Assembly: GCF_005405225.1 (NCBI RefSeq)
Contig: NZ_BJDQ01000001.1
Location: 1 to 64,000 of the forward strand
DNA length: 64,000 bases
Direction of reading: 5' to 3'
Source of the DNA: Enterococcus dongliensis
GTDB lineage: Bacteria; Bacillota; Bacilli; Lactobacillales; Enterococcaceae
The position numbers and the translations under genes are program-made. Position 1 is the first letter of the stretch. Every line of letters begins with the position of its first letter. Positions 1 through 7,613 of this stretch are shown piece by piece. The notes under the pieces are model-generated. The model was not told the origin of the DNA. It worked only from the letters and a program-made list of their open reading frames with translations, and ran no database searches.

Positions 1-122
1 AAAATCCAGCAATTTACACAAGAGAATACCAAGCCAATAACGGTATTATTGAATTTGATATTCGTGCCGTAAATGAAGAAGAAATGAACAAGATCGTTAC
101 TCGATTAAAAGCAATCATGTAA
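1..122 (+). CDS. dgaE: C-terminal end of DgaE-type PLP-dependent ammonia-lyase (partial)
   Basis: An open frame enters from the left edge and stops with TAA at 120-122; about 39 residues are visible, beginning NPAIYTREYQANNG. DgaE is a SelA-fold PLP enzyme that deaminates D-glucosaminate-6-phosphate to 2-keto-3-deoxy-6-phosphogluconate. The call rests on the short tail and on the next gene, which encodes the aldolase of the following step, so it is mainly context. The catalytic lysine lies outside the window. Confidence 0.6.
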   Translation, partial: NPAIYTREYQANNGIIEFDIRAVNEEEMNKIVTRLKAIM

Positions 123-215
123 TGAGTACTAAACGCTTGCCAATAGATAGTGACAGGTGTATCAGATTTGTTTTTCTAAAGAAAAAACTTTACTATGGAT
201 AAGGAGCAAATAGAT

Positions 216-953
216 ATGTCATTAACCCCAAATTATTATAAAGATCGTGTATGTTTAAATGTTTTAGCAAATTCAGTTGAAAATGCCCGTGATTGTTACA
301 GTGCAGCAGACGGCCACGTAGTTCTAGGTGTTTTATCGAAAAACTATGATAGCGATGCAGCTGCTATTGAAGATATGAAAAAATATCAAGAAGCAACAAA
401 CAATGCTCTTTCAGTCGGACTGGGTGCTGGCGATCCAAATCAAAGCCAAATGGTTTCACGGATCTCTGGCGATTTACAACCACAACATGTGAATCAAGTC
501 TTTACCGGTGTAGGTGCTTCTCGTGCTTTGTTGGGACAAGATGACACAATCATCAACGGTTTAGTTTCTCCTTGTGGCAAAGTTGGTTATGTCAATGTAG
601 CAACTGGTCCATTGAGTTCTCAATCACCAGAAGCAATCATCCCAATTGAAACAGCAATCGCTTTATTGAAAGATATGGGCGGCAGCTCAGTTAAGTATTT
701 CCCAATGAAAGGACTATCACACAAAGAAGAATATCAAGCCGTTGCAAAAGCGTGTGCTGAAAATGACTTCTATTTAGAGCCAACTGGTGGAATCGATTTG
801 GAAAACTTCCAAGAAATCGTTAAAATTGCGCTAGATGCAGGAGTGAAAAAAGTTATTCCTCACGTATATAGCTCAATTATTGATTCTGAAACAGGCGATA
901 CTCGTCCAGAAGATGTTAAAACATTATTTAATAAAGTAAAAGAACTTTTATAA
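216..953 (+). CDS. dgaF: 2-dehydro-3-deoxyphosphogluconate (KDGP) aldolase, DgaF family
   Basis: This 245-residue protein matches the KDGP aldolase family that follows dgaE in Firmicutes and Salmonella. The reaction is KDPG to pyruvate plus glyceraldehyde-3-phosphate, the last step of D-glucosaminate catabolism in the cytoplasm. The chosen start is ATG at 216 (MSLTPNYYKDRV), preceded by AAGGAG at 201-206; an in-frame ATG at 195 lacks a ribosome binding site. TIM-barrel features include the GDPNQ, GKVGYVNVATGP and EPTGGIDLENF segments. It is last in its operon: a strong terminator follows 10 nt after the stop. The glyco-substrate is inferred from family and neighbour. Confidence 0.88.
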   Translation: MSLTPNYYKDRVCLNVLANSVENARDCYSAADGHVVLGVLSKNYDSDAAAIEDMKKYQEATNNALSVGLGAGDPNQSQMVSRISGDLQPQHVNQVFTGVGASRALLGQDDTIINGLVSPCGKVGYVNVATGPLSSQSPEAIIPIETAIALLKDMGGSSVKYFPMKGLSHKEEYQAVAKACAENDFYLEPTGGIDLENFQEIVKIALDAGVKKVIPHVYSSIIDSETGDTRPEDVKTLFNKVKELL

Positions 954-962
954 ATTAGTGAA

Positions 963-997
963 AAAGGTGAGACATGGAGTATGTCTCACCTTTTTTT
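963..997 (+). terminator. Intrinsic terminator after dgaF
   Basis: A perfect 13-bp stem (AAAGGTGAGACAT with ATGTCTCACCTTT) and a 5-nt loop are followed by a run of seven T. Confidence 0.9.
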
Positions 998-1173
998 GGC
1001 AAGAAACAATTTTATTAGTGAAATAAGTAACAAAATATTGACAATTATTAAAATTTAATGTAAGTTTGAAAGCAATAAAACTGACAAAAACGTTGTTAAT
1101 TTATTTAAATAGAGAGTTTTTTATTTGGATGTATTAGTGAATAGATGAACAAATAAGAATGGGAGGAAATGAA

Positions 1174-1605
1174 ATGATTGAAACTTTTGTATTTTCTAGC
1201 GAAGATATCTTTTTGAAAGAAGATCAGACGAATATTCAGCAGCTGTTGGAGTATCTAAAAAGTCGCAAGCAGCAAATAGGTATGGTTTTTTATGATCAAG
1301 AAAAGATGAATCAGATTTTATTGAACGACCATTTAACTGATTATTTGGATTTTACTATTAAAGGGAAAGAGACGGAGATAATCCCCCAAGAACTGGTCGA
1401 TTTTTTACAGGTAGAATTGACTTATCAAAAAGTTAATTATATTTCAGATTCATTGGAGAAAGTAAAAAAAGCTGAAGAATTTGGATTCAAATCAATCTAT
1501 CTTGCTGAAAACTGTTATAAAAAAACAGTCACTTGCCAAGCCTTTCAAGATTTTGAACAGCTGCATTTAGGAGTGATTGAAAATCGGTTTGATACATTGA
1601 TGTAA
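1174..1605 (+). CDS. Small HAD-like protein with degenerate catalytic motifs, function unknown
   Basis: The start is ATG 1174 (MIETFVFSSEDIF), with GGGAGG at 1161-1166; an in-frame ATG at 1159 precedes that site and is unlikely. The 143-residue protein resembles a short haloacid-dehalogenase-like fold. FSSEDIF sits where the nucleophile DxD loop would be. YISDSLEKVKKAEEFGFKS resembles the motif IV region GDSxxDxxAAxxAG, with the usual Gly replaced. The nucleophilic Asp is not evident, so enzymatic activity is doubtful. It is a single gene between two terminators. The HAD assignment is by pattern only. Confidence 0.6.
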   Translation: MIETFVFSSEDIFLKEDQTNIQQLLEYLKSRKQQIGMVFYDQEKMNQILLNDHLTDYLDFTIKGKETEIIPQELVDFLQVELTYQKVNYISDSLEKVKKAEEFGFKSIYLAENCYKKTVTCQAFQDFEQLHLGVIENRFDTLM

Positions 1606-1616
1606 TAGAAATAAGG

Positions 1617-1653
1617 GCCTTTAACAGCTGTTAAAACTGTTAAAGGCTTTTTT
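1617..1653 (+). terminator. Intrinsic terminator
   Basis: An 11-bp perfect stem (GCCTTTAACAG with CTGTTAAAGGC) is followed by six T. Confidence 0.9.
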
Positions 1654-1779
1654 ATGTGTGATTTTCAGACTTACTAAATCGATTAAAGCAGAATTATTTT
1701 CAAAATAACTTATTTTAATAGGGAACTATGATAAAATTATTATTGACTCAGTCATTGTTATTGAAAGAAGGTGGATCAC

Positions 1780-2781
1780 TTGGGCAAACATACCGCTCCC
1801 AATGAAAAAAGAACAGTAAGATATTTGACTGTAGGTTTGATAGCACTTTTGTTAGCGGGAGGTGCTTATTTTGGTGTGACACGTATTTCAAGCCATTTGA
1901 AAAACTCAAAAGAAACGATTGCAGTAAAAGAGAGCCAAACAAGTTCAAAGGAGAAACATACTGCAAGCAAACCGGCACAAATAACACCCCAAAGTCGTGA
2001 AAAACAAAAAACAGCACCGCAGTCTGCTAAACGAACGAGCACGAGCAAAAAAACAGCAGATCCGAAAAAAAAGACTAGAACAGCTGCACAAATTAAAAAA
2101 CAACTGATTTCACCAGCCAAAGAGTTAACCGAAAGTGCTGGAAAAGTCTATTATGGTGTTTATTATTTCAATGATAAGCAGGAATTTTCAAGTAAAAATT
2201 CTGAACCAACGATTGCAGCCGACATTATTGAGCTGTTTATTATGGAATACGCACTTGCTCAAAAAGATGGCAAGGATCAAATAATCCAAGAAAAACGGTT
2301 ATCTGAATGGTTAACCCCAATGATTCAGCAAAATGATAGAGATGCGACTAATGTATTAATCGATCACTATGGAATGGATAATTTAAATACGTATTTTAAA
2401 GAGCAAGGATATCTGGATACGCGAATTGAACACCGAATAGTCGATATCAATGTTCGAATCATCGATAGAAATAATTACACTTCTTTAAATGATTGTCTAA
2501 AGTTACTGAAAAAAATCTATACTGACCGTGAAAAAGACCCGCAAAAATTTATGTTGGAACTTTTAACAGGACAAACGATCCGAACTAAGATTCCTCAAAA
2601 AATACCAACGGATGTTCCTGTGGCAAATATCTCCGGAGAACAGCAGAACGTCGAAAATGACGGTGGGCTCGTACTGACAAAAGACAATCCGTTTGCGATT
2701 GTTGTACTGACCCAAGATGTTTCAGATATCGTAAAAATCCGAAGCGCCATCGCTGATTTTAGTTTGGCCGCAACTAAATGA
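1780..2781 (+). CDS. Membrane-anchored serine-hydrolase (class A beta-lactamase fold) paralog lacking catalytic residues
   Basis: The protein has 333 residues from TTG 1780 (MGKHTAPNEK). GTG 1771 is also in frame, but AGAAGG at 1766-1771 fits TTG 1780, and the paralog at 9542 also begins with TTG and MGRH. One membrane segment spans about residues 15-34. A Lys/Ser/Thr-rich linker (about 40-110) leads to an extracellular beta-lactamase-like domain (about 120-333). Aligned with the paralog, SxxK has become D148-I-I-E151, SDN has become N185-D-R187, and KTG has become I284-S-G286. The fold residues around them, such as YYGVYYF, FIMEYA, ATNVLI and NYTSLNDC, are conserved. It is probably a non-catalytic binding or regulatory paralog. 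Its target (wall peptide, antibiotic or partner protein) is unknown. Confidence 0.85.
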   Translation: MGKHTAPNEKRTVRYLTVGLIALLLAGGAYFGVTRISSHLKNSKETIAVKESQTSSKEKHTASKPAQITPQSREKQKTAPQSAKRTSTSKKTADPKKKTRTAAQIKKQLISPAKELTESAGKVYYGVYYFNDKQEFSSKNSEPTIAADIIELFIMEYALAQKDGKDQIIQEKRLSEWLTPMIQQNDRDATNVLIDHYGMDNLNTYFKEQGYLDTRIEHRIVDINVRIIDRNNYTSLNDCLKLLKKIYTDREKDPQKFMLELLTGQTIRTKIPQKIPTDVPVANISGEQQNVENDGGLVLTKDNPFAIVVLTQDVSDIVKIRSAIADFSLAATK

Positions 2782-2787
2782 AACTAG

Positions 2788-2817
2788 AGAACTTATCAGA
2801 AAAGGTAAGTTCTTTTT
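2788..2817 (+). terminator. Intrinsic terminator
   Basis: An 8-bp stem (AGAACTTA with TAAGTTCT) is followed by a T run; it lies just after the stop of the pseudo-hydrolase gene. Confidence 0.75.
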
Positions 2818-3076
2818 ACAAAAAGAATAGATACAATTAAATTAATTGAATGAAAAGGGAAATAGTTATGATTAAATTCATAATGAAATTAATCAAACAT
2901 TGATGTTTATACATAAACAGTCGAATAATTTTATTCTACAAAAAAGTACATGAACCGATAATTAACGTTCATATACTTTAATAAATTACAATATCGCTTT
3001 CTTTACAAAATGGAAAAAAGAAAAATTAAAGTTAGGTAGTCTGAGTTTAGTAACCGATTAACAGATATCTATAATT

Positions 3077-4033
3077 CTAATCACATACTTTTTTTACTTT
3101 AATTTGATCGAGCAATGAATTAACAGTTGATAGATCAATAATTCCATTCGTTTCAATTTTAGCATTTGACATTCCGCATGCCATTGAATACTTGATTGAA
3201 TCATTTATTGAATAGCCCTGACTTAGGGCGTAAGCCATCCCTCCAACAGTCGCATCACCACTGCCTGTTGTATTGATCGTTTCTATTTTTGGAATAGTTA
3301 CTTCATAAAGTTGCTTTTGATATTTAACAATTGCTCCATTAGATCCACGAGAAATCATGACTAAGTCGATTCCATTAAATAATCTTTGTTTTAAGGCAGC
3401 TATGATTGATTCAGTAGTTTCGAATACATCATTTAAAATTTCTGATAATTCATGGGTATTTGGTTTAATGAAAGACGGTTTACATTTTTTATTTTTTAAA
3501 ATATTTACCAACTGTGTGCCAGAAATATCCATCAAAATTGGAAATTCATCAGAAAGTTTGGAACGCAGAAAATTAAGTAAATCACAATAAAAATCTTCAT
3601 TATCTGAGTTAGCCGATCCAGAAATACAAATAACATCAATCGGATTACTTAAAAGTAAATTGGTCAAATGATCATAAAACTGTGATTCAATTTCTTTTGA
3701 GATATAGATTCCTTTTTCAACAAGCTCTGTATGGGTATTGCTGTCATGCATGATTGTAACAGCATTCCTTGAATTTCCAGGAATTTGTTTGAATTCAAGT
3801 TGATAGCGATTCTCATTGATGAGTGTATTTAAAATAGCTTGTCCATTTTCTCCGCCTAGTACACCGGTCAATATCACATCCTCCCCCGACATAGAGGCAA
3901 CACGTCCTGCATTTATTCCCTTTCCTCCAATTGAAATATGAGGATTTTCTACTCGATTTACCTTTCCTAATATAAGTTTTTTTGTTATATAACTATAGTC
4001 CATAGATGGATTAAAGGTAATAGTTAATATCAA
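3077..4033 (-). CDS. 1-phosphofructokinase/tagatose-6-phosphate kinase family (PfkB) sugar kinase
   Basis: The 318-residue ribokinase-fold kinase begins MILTITFNPSMDYSY. It carries the PfkB signature IGGKGINAGRVA near residue 37 and the ATP/anion-hole motif NTTGSGDATVGG near residue 255, whose Asp is the catalytic base. Close families (FruK, LacC) phosphorylate ketose phosphates to bisphosphates. The start is TTG at 4033, with AAGGAGG eight bases upstream on the minus strand. It overlaps the stop of the DeoR gene by 4 nt (TTGA), so the two are translationally coupled. The substrate is presumably the product of the divergent PTS. The exact sugar cannot be read from sequence. Confidence 0.88.
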   Translation of the reverse strand: MILTITFNPSMDYSYITKKLILGKVNRVENPHISIGGKGINAGRVASMSGEDVILTGVLGGENGQAILNTLINENRYQLEFKQIPGNSRNAVTIMHDSNTHTELVEKGIYISKEIESQFYDHLTNLLLSNPIDVICISGSANSDNEDFYCDLLNFLRSKLSDEFPILMDISGTQLVNILKNKKCKPSFIKPNTHELSEILNDVFETTESIIAALKQRLFNGIDLVMISRGSNGAIVKYQKQLYEVTIPKIETINTTGSGDATVGGMAYALSQGYSINDSIKYSMACGMSNAKIETNGIIDLSTVNSLLDQIKVKKVCD

Positions 4034-4791
4034 TTTAATTCCTCCTTAATTATTTTTGTAAAATTACTATAATGATCATAAGTATTATTAGATATATCAT
4101 TATCAGTAATAATAGAATCGACATCTGTCAAATGATAAAAAGTATAAATATCAGATCGATTAAATTTTGAACTATCGGCAACGATACATTTATATTTAGC
4201 ATGTTTAAATGCGACTCGTTGGATTGCCCCTTCGACAGAATTAGCAGTAGTAATATTATTTTCATAAATTCCATTAGTTGCAGCAAAAGCAATATCAATA
4301 TTTAGATTATTAAAGCTTCGCTCTGCATTTTCCCCATAAAATTCCTCAGTGGTTCGCGAAAATTCTCCCCCAGTAAGCAAAACTCGATATTCCGTATTAT
4401 GAATTAAATGATTGAAGGCCAATAAACTATTGGTTATGACAAATAAATTTTCTCTTTTAATTTCTGATAATGCATAAAGCATAGTTGTTCCTGCGCCTAT
4501 ATATATAGTCGAGTTATTCTTGATTAAACTATTCATAATTTTACCAATATATTGTTTTCTTGGGACATTGACATGTATTTTTTCGTTAGTAGTCAATTCT
4601 TGGCTGATTTTTTCTAATTTTTGTGCACCACCATAAATTTTTATTACTTGGTTATTATCTGCAAGCTCAGTAATATCACGGCGAATAGTCATATCAGAGA
4701 CATTTAAGTATGTTGAAATATCAGATACAGTCATAAAATCATTTTGATTTAACAAATCTATGATTTTTTCATGGCGTTCTTGTTTTAACAA
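4030..4791 (-). CDS. DeoR/GlpR-family sugar-phosphate-responsive transcriptional regulator
   Basis: The protein has 253 residues. The N-terminal winged helix (RHEKIIDLLNQNDFMTVSD and MTIRRDITEL, residues 5-45) is classic DeoR. The C-terminal sugar-phosphate-sensing domain carries the YIGAGTT and ADSSKF motifs. It is divergent from the PTS operon and is followed by the PfkB kinase gene. DeoR proteins usually repress the divergent operon until a sugar phosphate binds. The start is a TTG with a weak ribosome binding site, so the first residues are less certain. A three-fold direct repeat in the intergenic region is its likely operator. Confidence 0.9.
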   Translation of the reverse strand: MLKQERHEKIIDLLNQNDFMTVSDISTYLNVSDMTIRRDITELADNNQVIKIYGGAQKLEKISQELTTNEKIHVNVPRKQYIGKIMNSLIKNNSTIYIGAGTTMLYALSEIKRENLFVITNSLLAFNHLIHNTEYRVLLTGGEFSRTTEEFYGENAERSFNNLNIDIAFAATNGIYENNITTANSVEGAIQRVAFKHAKYKCIVADSSKFNRSDIYTFYHLTDVDSIITDNDISNNTYDHYSNFTKIIKEELN

Positions 4792-4877
4792 ATCATCACA
4801 TTCTTTCTTTAGTTAATGAACTATATTGATTATATGCCTATTATTACCATTATAAACAAGAAAAATCAAGTTATAAT

Positions 4878-4904
4878 GTTTAAGTTTGTTTAAGTTGGTT
4901 TATT
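4878..4904. promoter_or_regulatory. Triple direct repeat, candidate DeoR operator
   Basis: GTTTAAG occurs at 4878 and 4888, and GTTTATT at 4898, an exact 10-bp period. All copies lie on one face of the helix between the divergent regulator and PTS genes. DeoR-family proteins often bind repeated short sites; the assignment is inferred from location. Confidence 0.5.
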
Positions 4905-4982
4905 TAATCATAATTCTTTTTATGCTCATTATATCTGATTTTAATCATAAAATGTTTAACTGAAAAAAAAAAAAACAAACGA

Positions 4983-5019
4983 AGAAAGCGTTGACAAAAT
5001 AAATGCATGAGTATATAGT
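4983..5019 (+). promoter_or_regulatory. Promoter of the PTS operon with overlapping cre-like site
   Basis: TTGACA (4991-4996), a 17-nt spacer and TATAGT (5014-5019) form a strong sigma-A promoter. AGAAAGCGTTGACA at 4983-4996 matches the CcpA cre consensus with about two mismatches and overlaps the -35 box, so glucose repression is expected. The 300-bp intergenic stretch otherwise holds AT-rich DNA and the direct repeat described separately. Confidence 0.75.
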
Positions 5020-5090
5020 TACAATGTAGAACAAAAAGAAACATAAATTAACAAATAATTTATATTGATAAACAGAAAGGAACGCTTATT

Positions 5091-5549
5091 ATGAGTTATA
5101 AAGAAATGTTCTCTCCAAATTTAATTGATTTAGAAATCAATGGGAAGGATGAAACATCTGTATTTGAGCTAGTTTCACATAAATTGAACGAACTAGGGTA
5201 TGTGAACGAAGGTTATTTACAAGGAATTACAAATAGGGAACAAGATTTTCCAACAGGACTAATCACTCAACATCTCAATATAGCTCTTCCTCATGCAGAT
5301 CCTGAATTTGTGGAGAAACCTTTTGTGTTCATTGCTAGACTAACTGAACCTGTAATTGTAAAACAAATGGGTGATAGTCAAAAACTAGAAACACAAAATT
5401 TATTTTTCTTAGGAATTAAAAACCCAAGTGAACAAGTAGGTTTGTTACAAACATTTATGAATTTATTTATGGATAAGTCCTTTGTAGAAAAATTTAAGAA
5501 TGCTAAAGAGTCACAAGAAATTTATCAATTATTTGCAGAAAACATTTGA
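5091..5549 (+). CDS. PTS EIIA component, fructose/galactitol type
   Basis: This 152-residue cytoplasmic EIIA domain (PTS_EIIA type 2) has its phosphoryl-accepting histidine in ALPHADPE near residue 67. It relays phosphate from HPr to the IIB protein of the next gene. A GAAAGGA ribosome binding site lies just upstream. It is first in a five-gene operon driven by the promoter at 4991-5019. Its length is typical of GatA-like free-standing IIA proteins. The sugar is not determinable from this subunit. Confidence 0.9.
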   Translation: MSYKEMFSPNLIDLEINGKDETSVFELVSHKLNELGYVNEGYLQGITNREQDFPTGLITQHLNIALPHADPEFVEKPFVFIARLTEPVIVKQMGDSQKLETQNLFFLGIKNPSEQVGLLQTFMNLFMDKSFVEKFKNAKESQEIYQLFAENI

Positions 5550-5603
5550 ATTACTAAAAGAGTAGTTTAGATATTATTTTTAATTATTTAGGAGGAATTT
5601 AGA

Positions 5604-5903
5604 ATGAAAAGAAGATTAATTGTCGCATGTGGAAGTGGAGTAGCTACTAGTCAAACTATCGCAAGTAAAATAGCTGGAATGTTCGAGGATGATGGGATTG
5701 ATTTTCCAGTAGATGCAGTAGACTACAAATCAATTGAAAATGAATTGCCATCAGCTGGAATTTACGTTTATGTCGCACAGCCAGATGATGAAGTTTTAGA
5801 AAAGGCCGATAAACTTGGTGTAAAAGTTTTCCCAGGAATTCCATTTCTAACAGGAATGGGTGCAGATTCTATCTATGAAGAAATCAAAAATCTTGTAGAA
5901 TAA
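5604..5903 (+). CDS. PTS EIIB component, galactitol type
   Basis: The 99-residue IIB domain begins MKRRLIVACGSGVATS. Cys in the CGSGVATS P-loop (residue 10) is the phosphocysteine that passes phosphate to the incoming sugar. The length and the GSGxATS motif match GatB-like lactose/galactitol-type IIB proteins. GGAGGAA precedes the ATG. It lies between the IIA and IIC genes, which is the normal order of galactitol-type systems. Confidence 0.92.
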   Translation: MKRRLIVACGSGVATSQTIASKIAGMFEDDGIDFPVDAVDYKSIENELPSAGIYVYVAQPDDEVLEKADKLGVKVFPGIPFLTGMGADSIYEEIKNLVE

Positions 5904-5938
5904 TTTTTTATTACTATAAAAAGAAAGAAGTGAATGAA

Positions 5939-7303
5939 ATGCAAATATTTCAAGATATTATTAATTATATTTTAGGCTTAGGTTCTGCCATCTTTGTCCC
6001 ATTAATTATTTTGATTTTAGGTTTAGTTGCTGGTATGAAATTTAAAAAAGCTTTTATGTCAGCGATTACTTTAGGTATTGCATTTACCGGTATGTCGATG
6101 GTTATTGGATTCATGTCTAATGCCGTTAGCCCAGCCTCAGAAGCTTTAGCAAAAAATACTGGTATTAATCTACCTGCTCTAGACTTAGGTTGGACAGGTG
6201 CGGCAAGTATCACTTGGTCATGGTCATATGCCTTTGTTTTTTTCGCGGTAGTTTTAGGTGTGAACTTTATTATGTTGGTATTTAATTTAACAAAAACATT
6301 GAACGTAGATATGTGGAATGTTTGGGGGAAAGCATTAACAGCGTATCTAGTTTACTTTATTAGTGGTAGTTTGTTAGCAGGATTTTTTACAGCAGTTGTT
6401 CAGGTTATTTTAGAATTAAAATTAGGAGATATGTTCCAACGTCATATCGAAGATTTAACTGGTATTCCATTAGTTACCGTAACTCATATAATGAATATAT
6501 CAGCAGTGTTATTACTACCTTTTAACGTAATCATGGACAAAATTCCATTCTTAAATAAACGCGCAGATACAAAAGCTTTGAAGAAAAAAATTGGTATTTT
6601 TTCCGAAAATTCTGTTATGGGATTCATCATTGGATTAGGTCTAGGGTTAGCAGCAGCTTATGGAGTTTCAGGATCATTAAATTTAGCAATTCAAATTGCA
6701 ACTGCAATGGCTCTATTTCCAATGATCTCAAAAATGTTCATGCAATCATTATCACCATTAGCTGATGCAATGTCAGAAATGATGAAAAAACGTTTTAAAG
6801 ATCGTGAAGTATTCATTGGTCTAGATTGGCCGGTACTCGCTGGGCGCTCAGAAGTTTGGGTTACTGCAATTTTATTGGTACCTATTTTTATTGGTTATGC
6901 AATTATATTACCAGGAAACGAAGTATTACCCTTAGCAGGTATCATTAACTATTCAATTGCCGTGGGAGGTTTATTATTAACGGGTGGGAATTTAGCCCGT
7001 ATGTTGATCTTAGGTATAATCTCGATGCCCCTTTACTTATATAGTGCTACTTATTTAACTCCTGTTTTAACAGGATTAGCGAATAAAACTGGAGCAGTAG
7101 AAGGAATTAAAAAAGGTCAAGAAATCACTTGGTCATCTATTGAGGGACCAGAGTTTCGAATTTTATTTGCTGAAGCATTCAAAGGAAACTTTTTAGCGAT
7201 TATTGGGGCAGTAGTATTTATTGCAATGTTTGTTTGGCTCTATAAATATATGATGAAAGCAAAGATTCCAAGTGAACGCTATGAGGAATCTAGCCCTAAA
7301 TGA
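5939..7303 (+). CDS. PTS EIIC component, galactitol type (sugar permease)
   Basis: This polytopic membrane protein of about 454 residues and roughly 10-12 hydrophobic segments belongs to the PTS_EIIC galactitol (GatC) family. Conserved features seen are NAVSPASEAL early in the chain and SLSPLADAMSEMMKKRF in the central loop. The start is ATG 5939 (MQIFQDII), with AGAAAGAAG upstream; a GTG at 5930 is in frame but lies inside the ribosome binding site. It translocates and phosphorylates the sugar with IIA and IIB. Relatives take up galactitol, L-sorbose, tagatose or pentitols, so the substrate remains open. Confidence 0.9.
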   Translation: MQIFQDIINYILGLGSAIFVPLIILILGLVAGMKFKKAFMSAITLGIAFTGMSMVIGFMSNAVSPASEALAKNTGINLPALDLGWTGAASITWSWSYAFVFFAVVLGVNFIMLVFNLTKTLNVDMWNVWGKALTAYLVYFISGSLLAGFFTAVVQVILELKLGDMFQRHIEDLTGIPLVTVTHIMNISAVLLLPFNVIMDKIPFLNKRADTKALKKKIGIFSENSVMGFIIGLGLGLAAAYGVSGSLNLAIQIATAMALFPMISKMFMQSLSPLADAMSEMMKKRFKDREVFIGLDWPVLAGRSEVWVTAILLVPIFIGYAIILPGNEVLPLAGIINYSIAVGGLLLTGGNLARMLILGIISMPLYLYSATYLTPVLTGLANKTGAVEGIKKGQEITWSSIEGPEFRILFAEAFKGNFLAIIGAVVFIAMFVWLYKYMMKAKIPSERYEESSPK

Positions 7304-7336
7304 TTACTAGTTTAAAGTGGGAGGAAGGTGAGTTTA

Positions 7337-7597
7337 GTGAAAACAAAAGATAAGGGAAAAGCAAAATGGATAATTATCTTATTTATAGCACTTGCTTGTT
7401 TCATTACCGCTTTAGTAACTAGTCAAGTCATCTTTAATCTTATTGCTATTTTTTTAGCAATATTAGTTTATAAGTTTGGAAATCCAATTTTATTTAAAGA
7501 ATATGATGAAAAACGAAAAATTAAATACGAAGATGCAATAAAAGTTAGAGAGGCAGCACGAATAGCTGTTTCAAGTAGAAAAATATTCAAAAAATAA
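7337..7597 (+). CDS. Small two-helix membrane protein in the PTS operon, unknown function
   Basis: The protein has about 86 residues. A short basic N-terminus is followed by two hydrophobic segments (WIIILFIALACFITALV and IFNLIAIFLAILVY, about residues 10-47). A charged cytoplasmic tail rich in Lys, Glu and Arg follows. GTG 7337 fits the AGGAAGG ribosome binding site; GTG 7328 is also in frame. It sits between the IIC gene and the aldolase gene and is certainly co-transcribed. I recognise no family. It may be a PTS accessory or assembly subunit, which is inference from position only. Confidence 0.7.
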   Translation: MKTKDKGKAKWIIILFIALACFITALVTSQVIFNLIAIFLAILVYKFGNPILFKEYDEKRKIKYEDAIKVREAARIAVSSRKIFKK

Positions 7598-7613
7598 AAA
7601 GGTGGTTAACGTA

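Noticed and set aside
1780-2781. Pseudogene call for the first serine-hydrolase paralog
   Set aside because: The frame is full length with no stop or frameshift, has an upstream ribosome binding site and its own terminator, and fold residues are conserved. Motif loss alone indicates a pseudoenzyme, not a broken gene.
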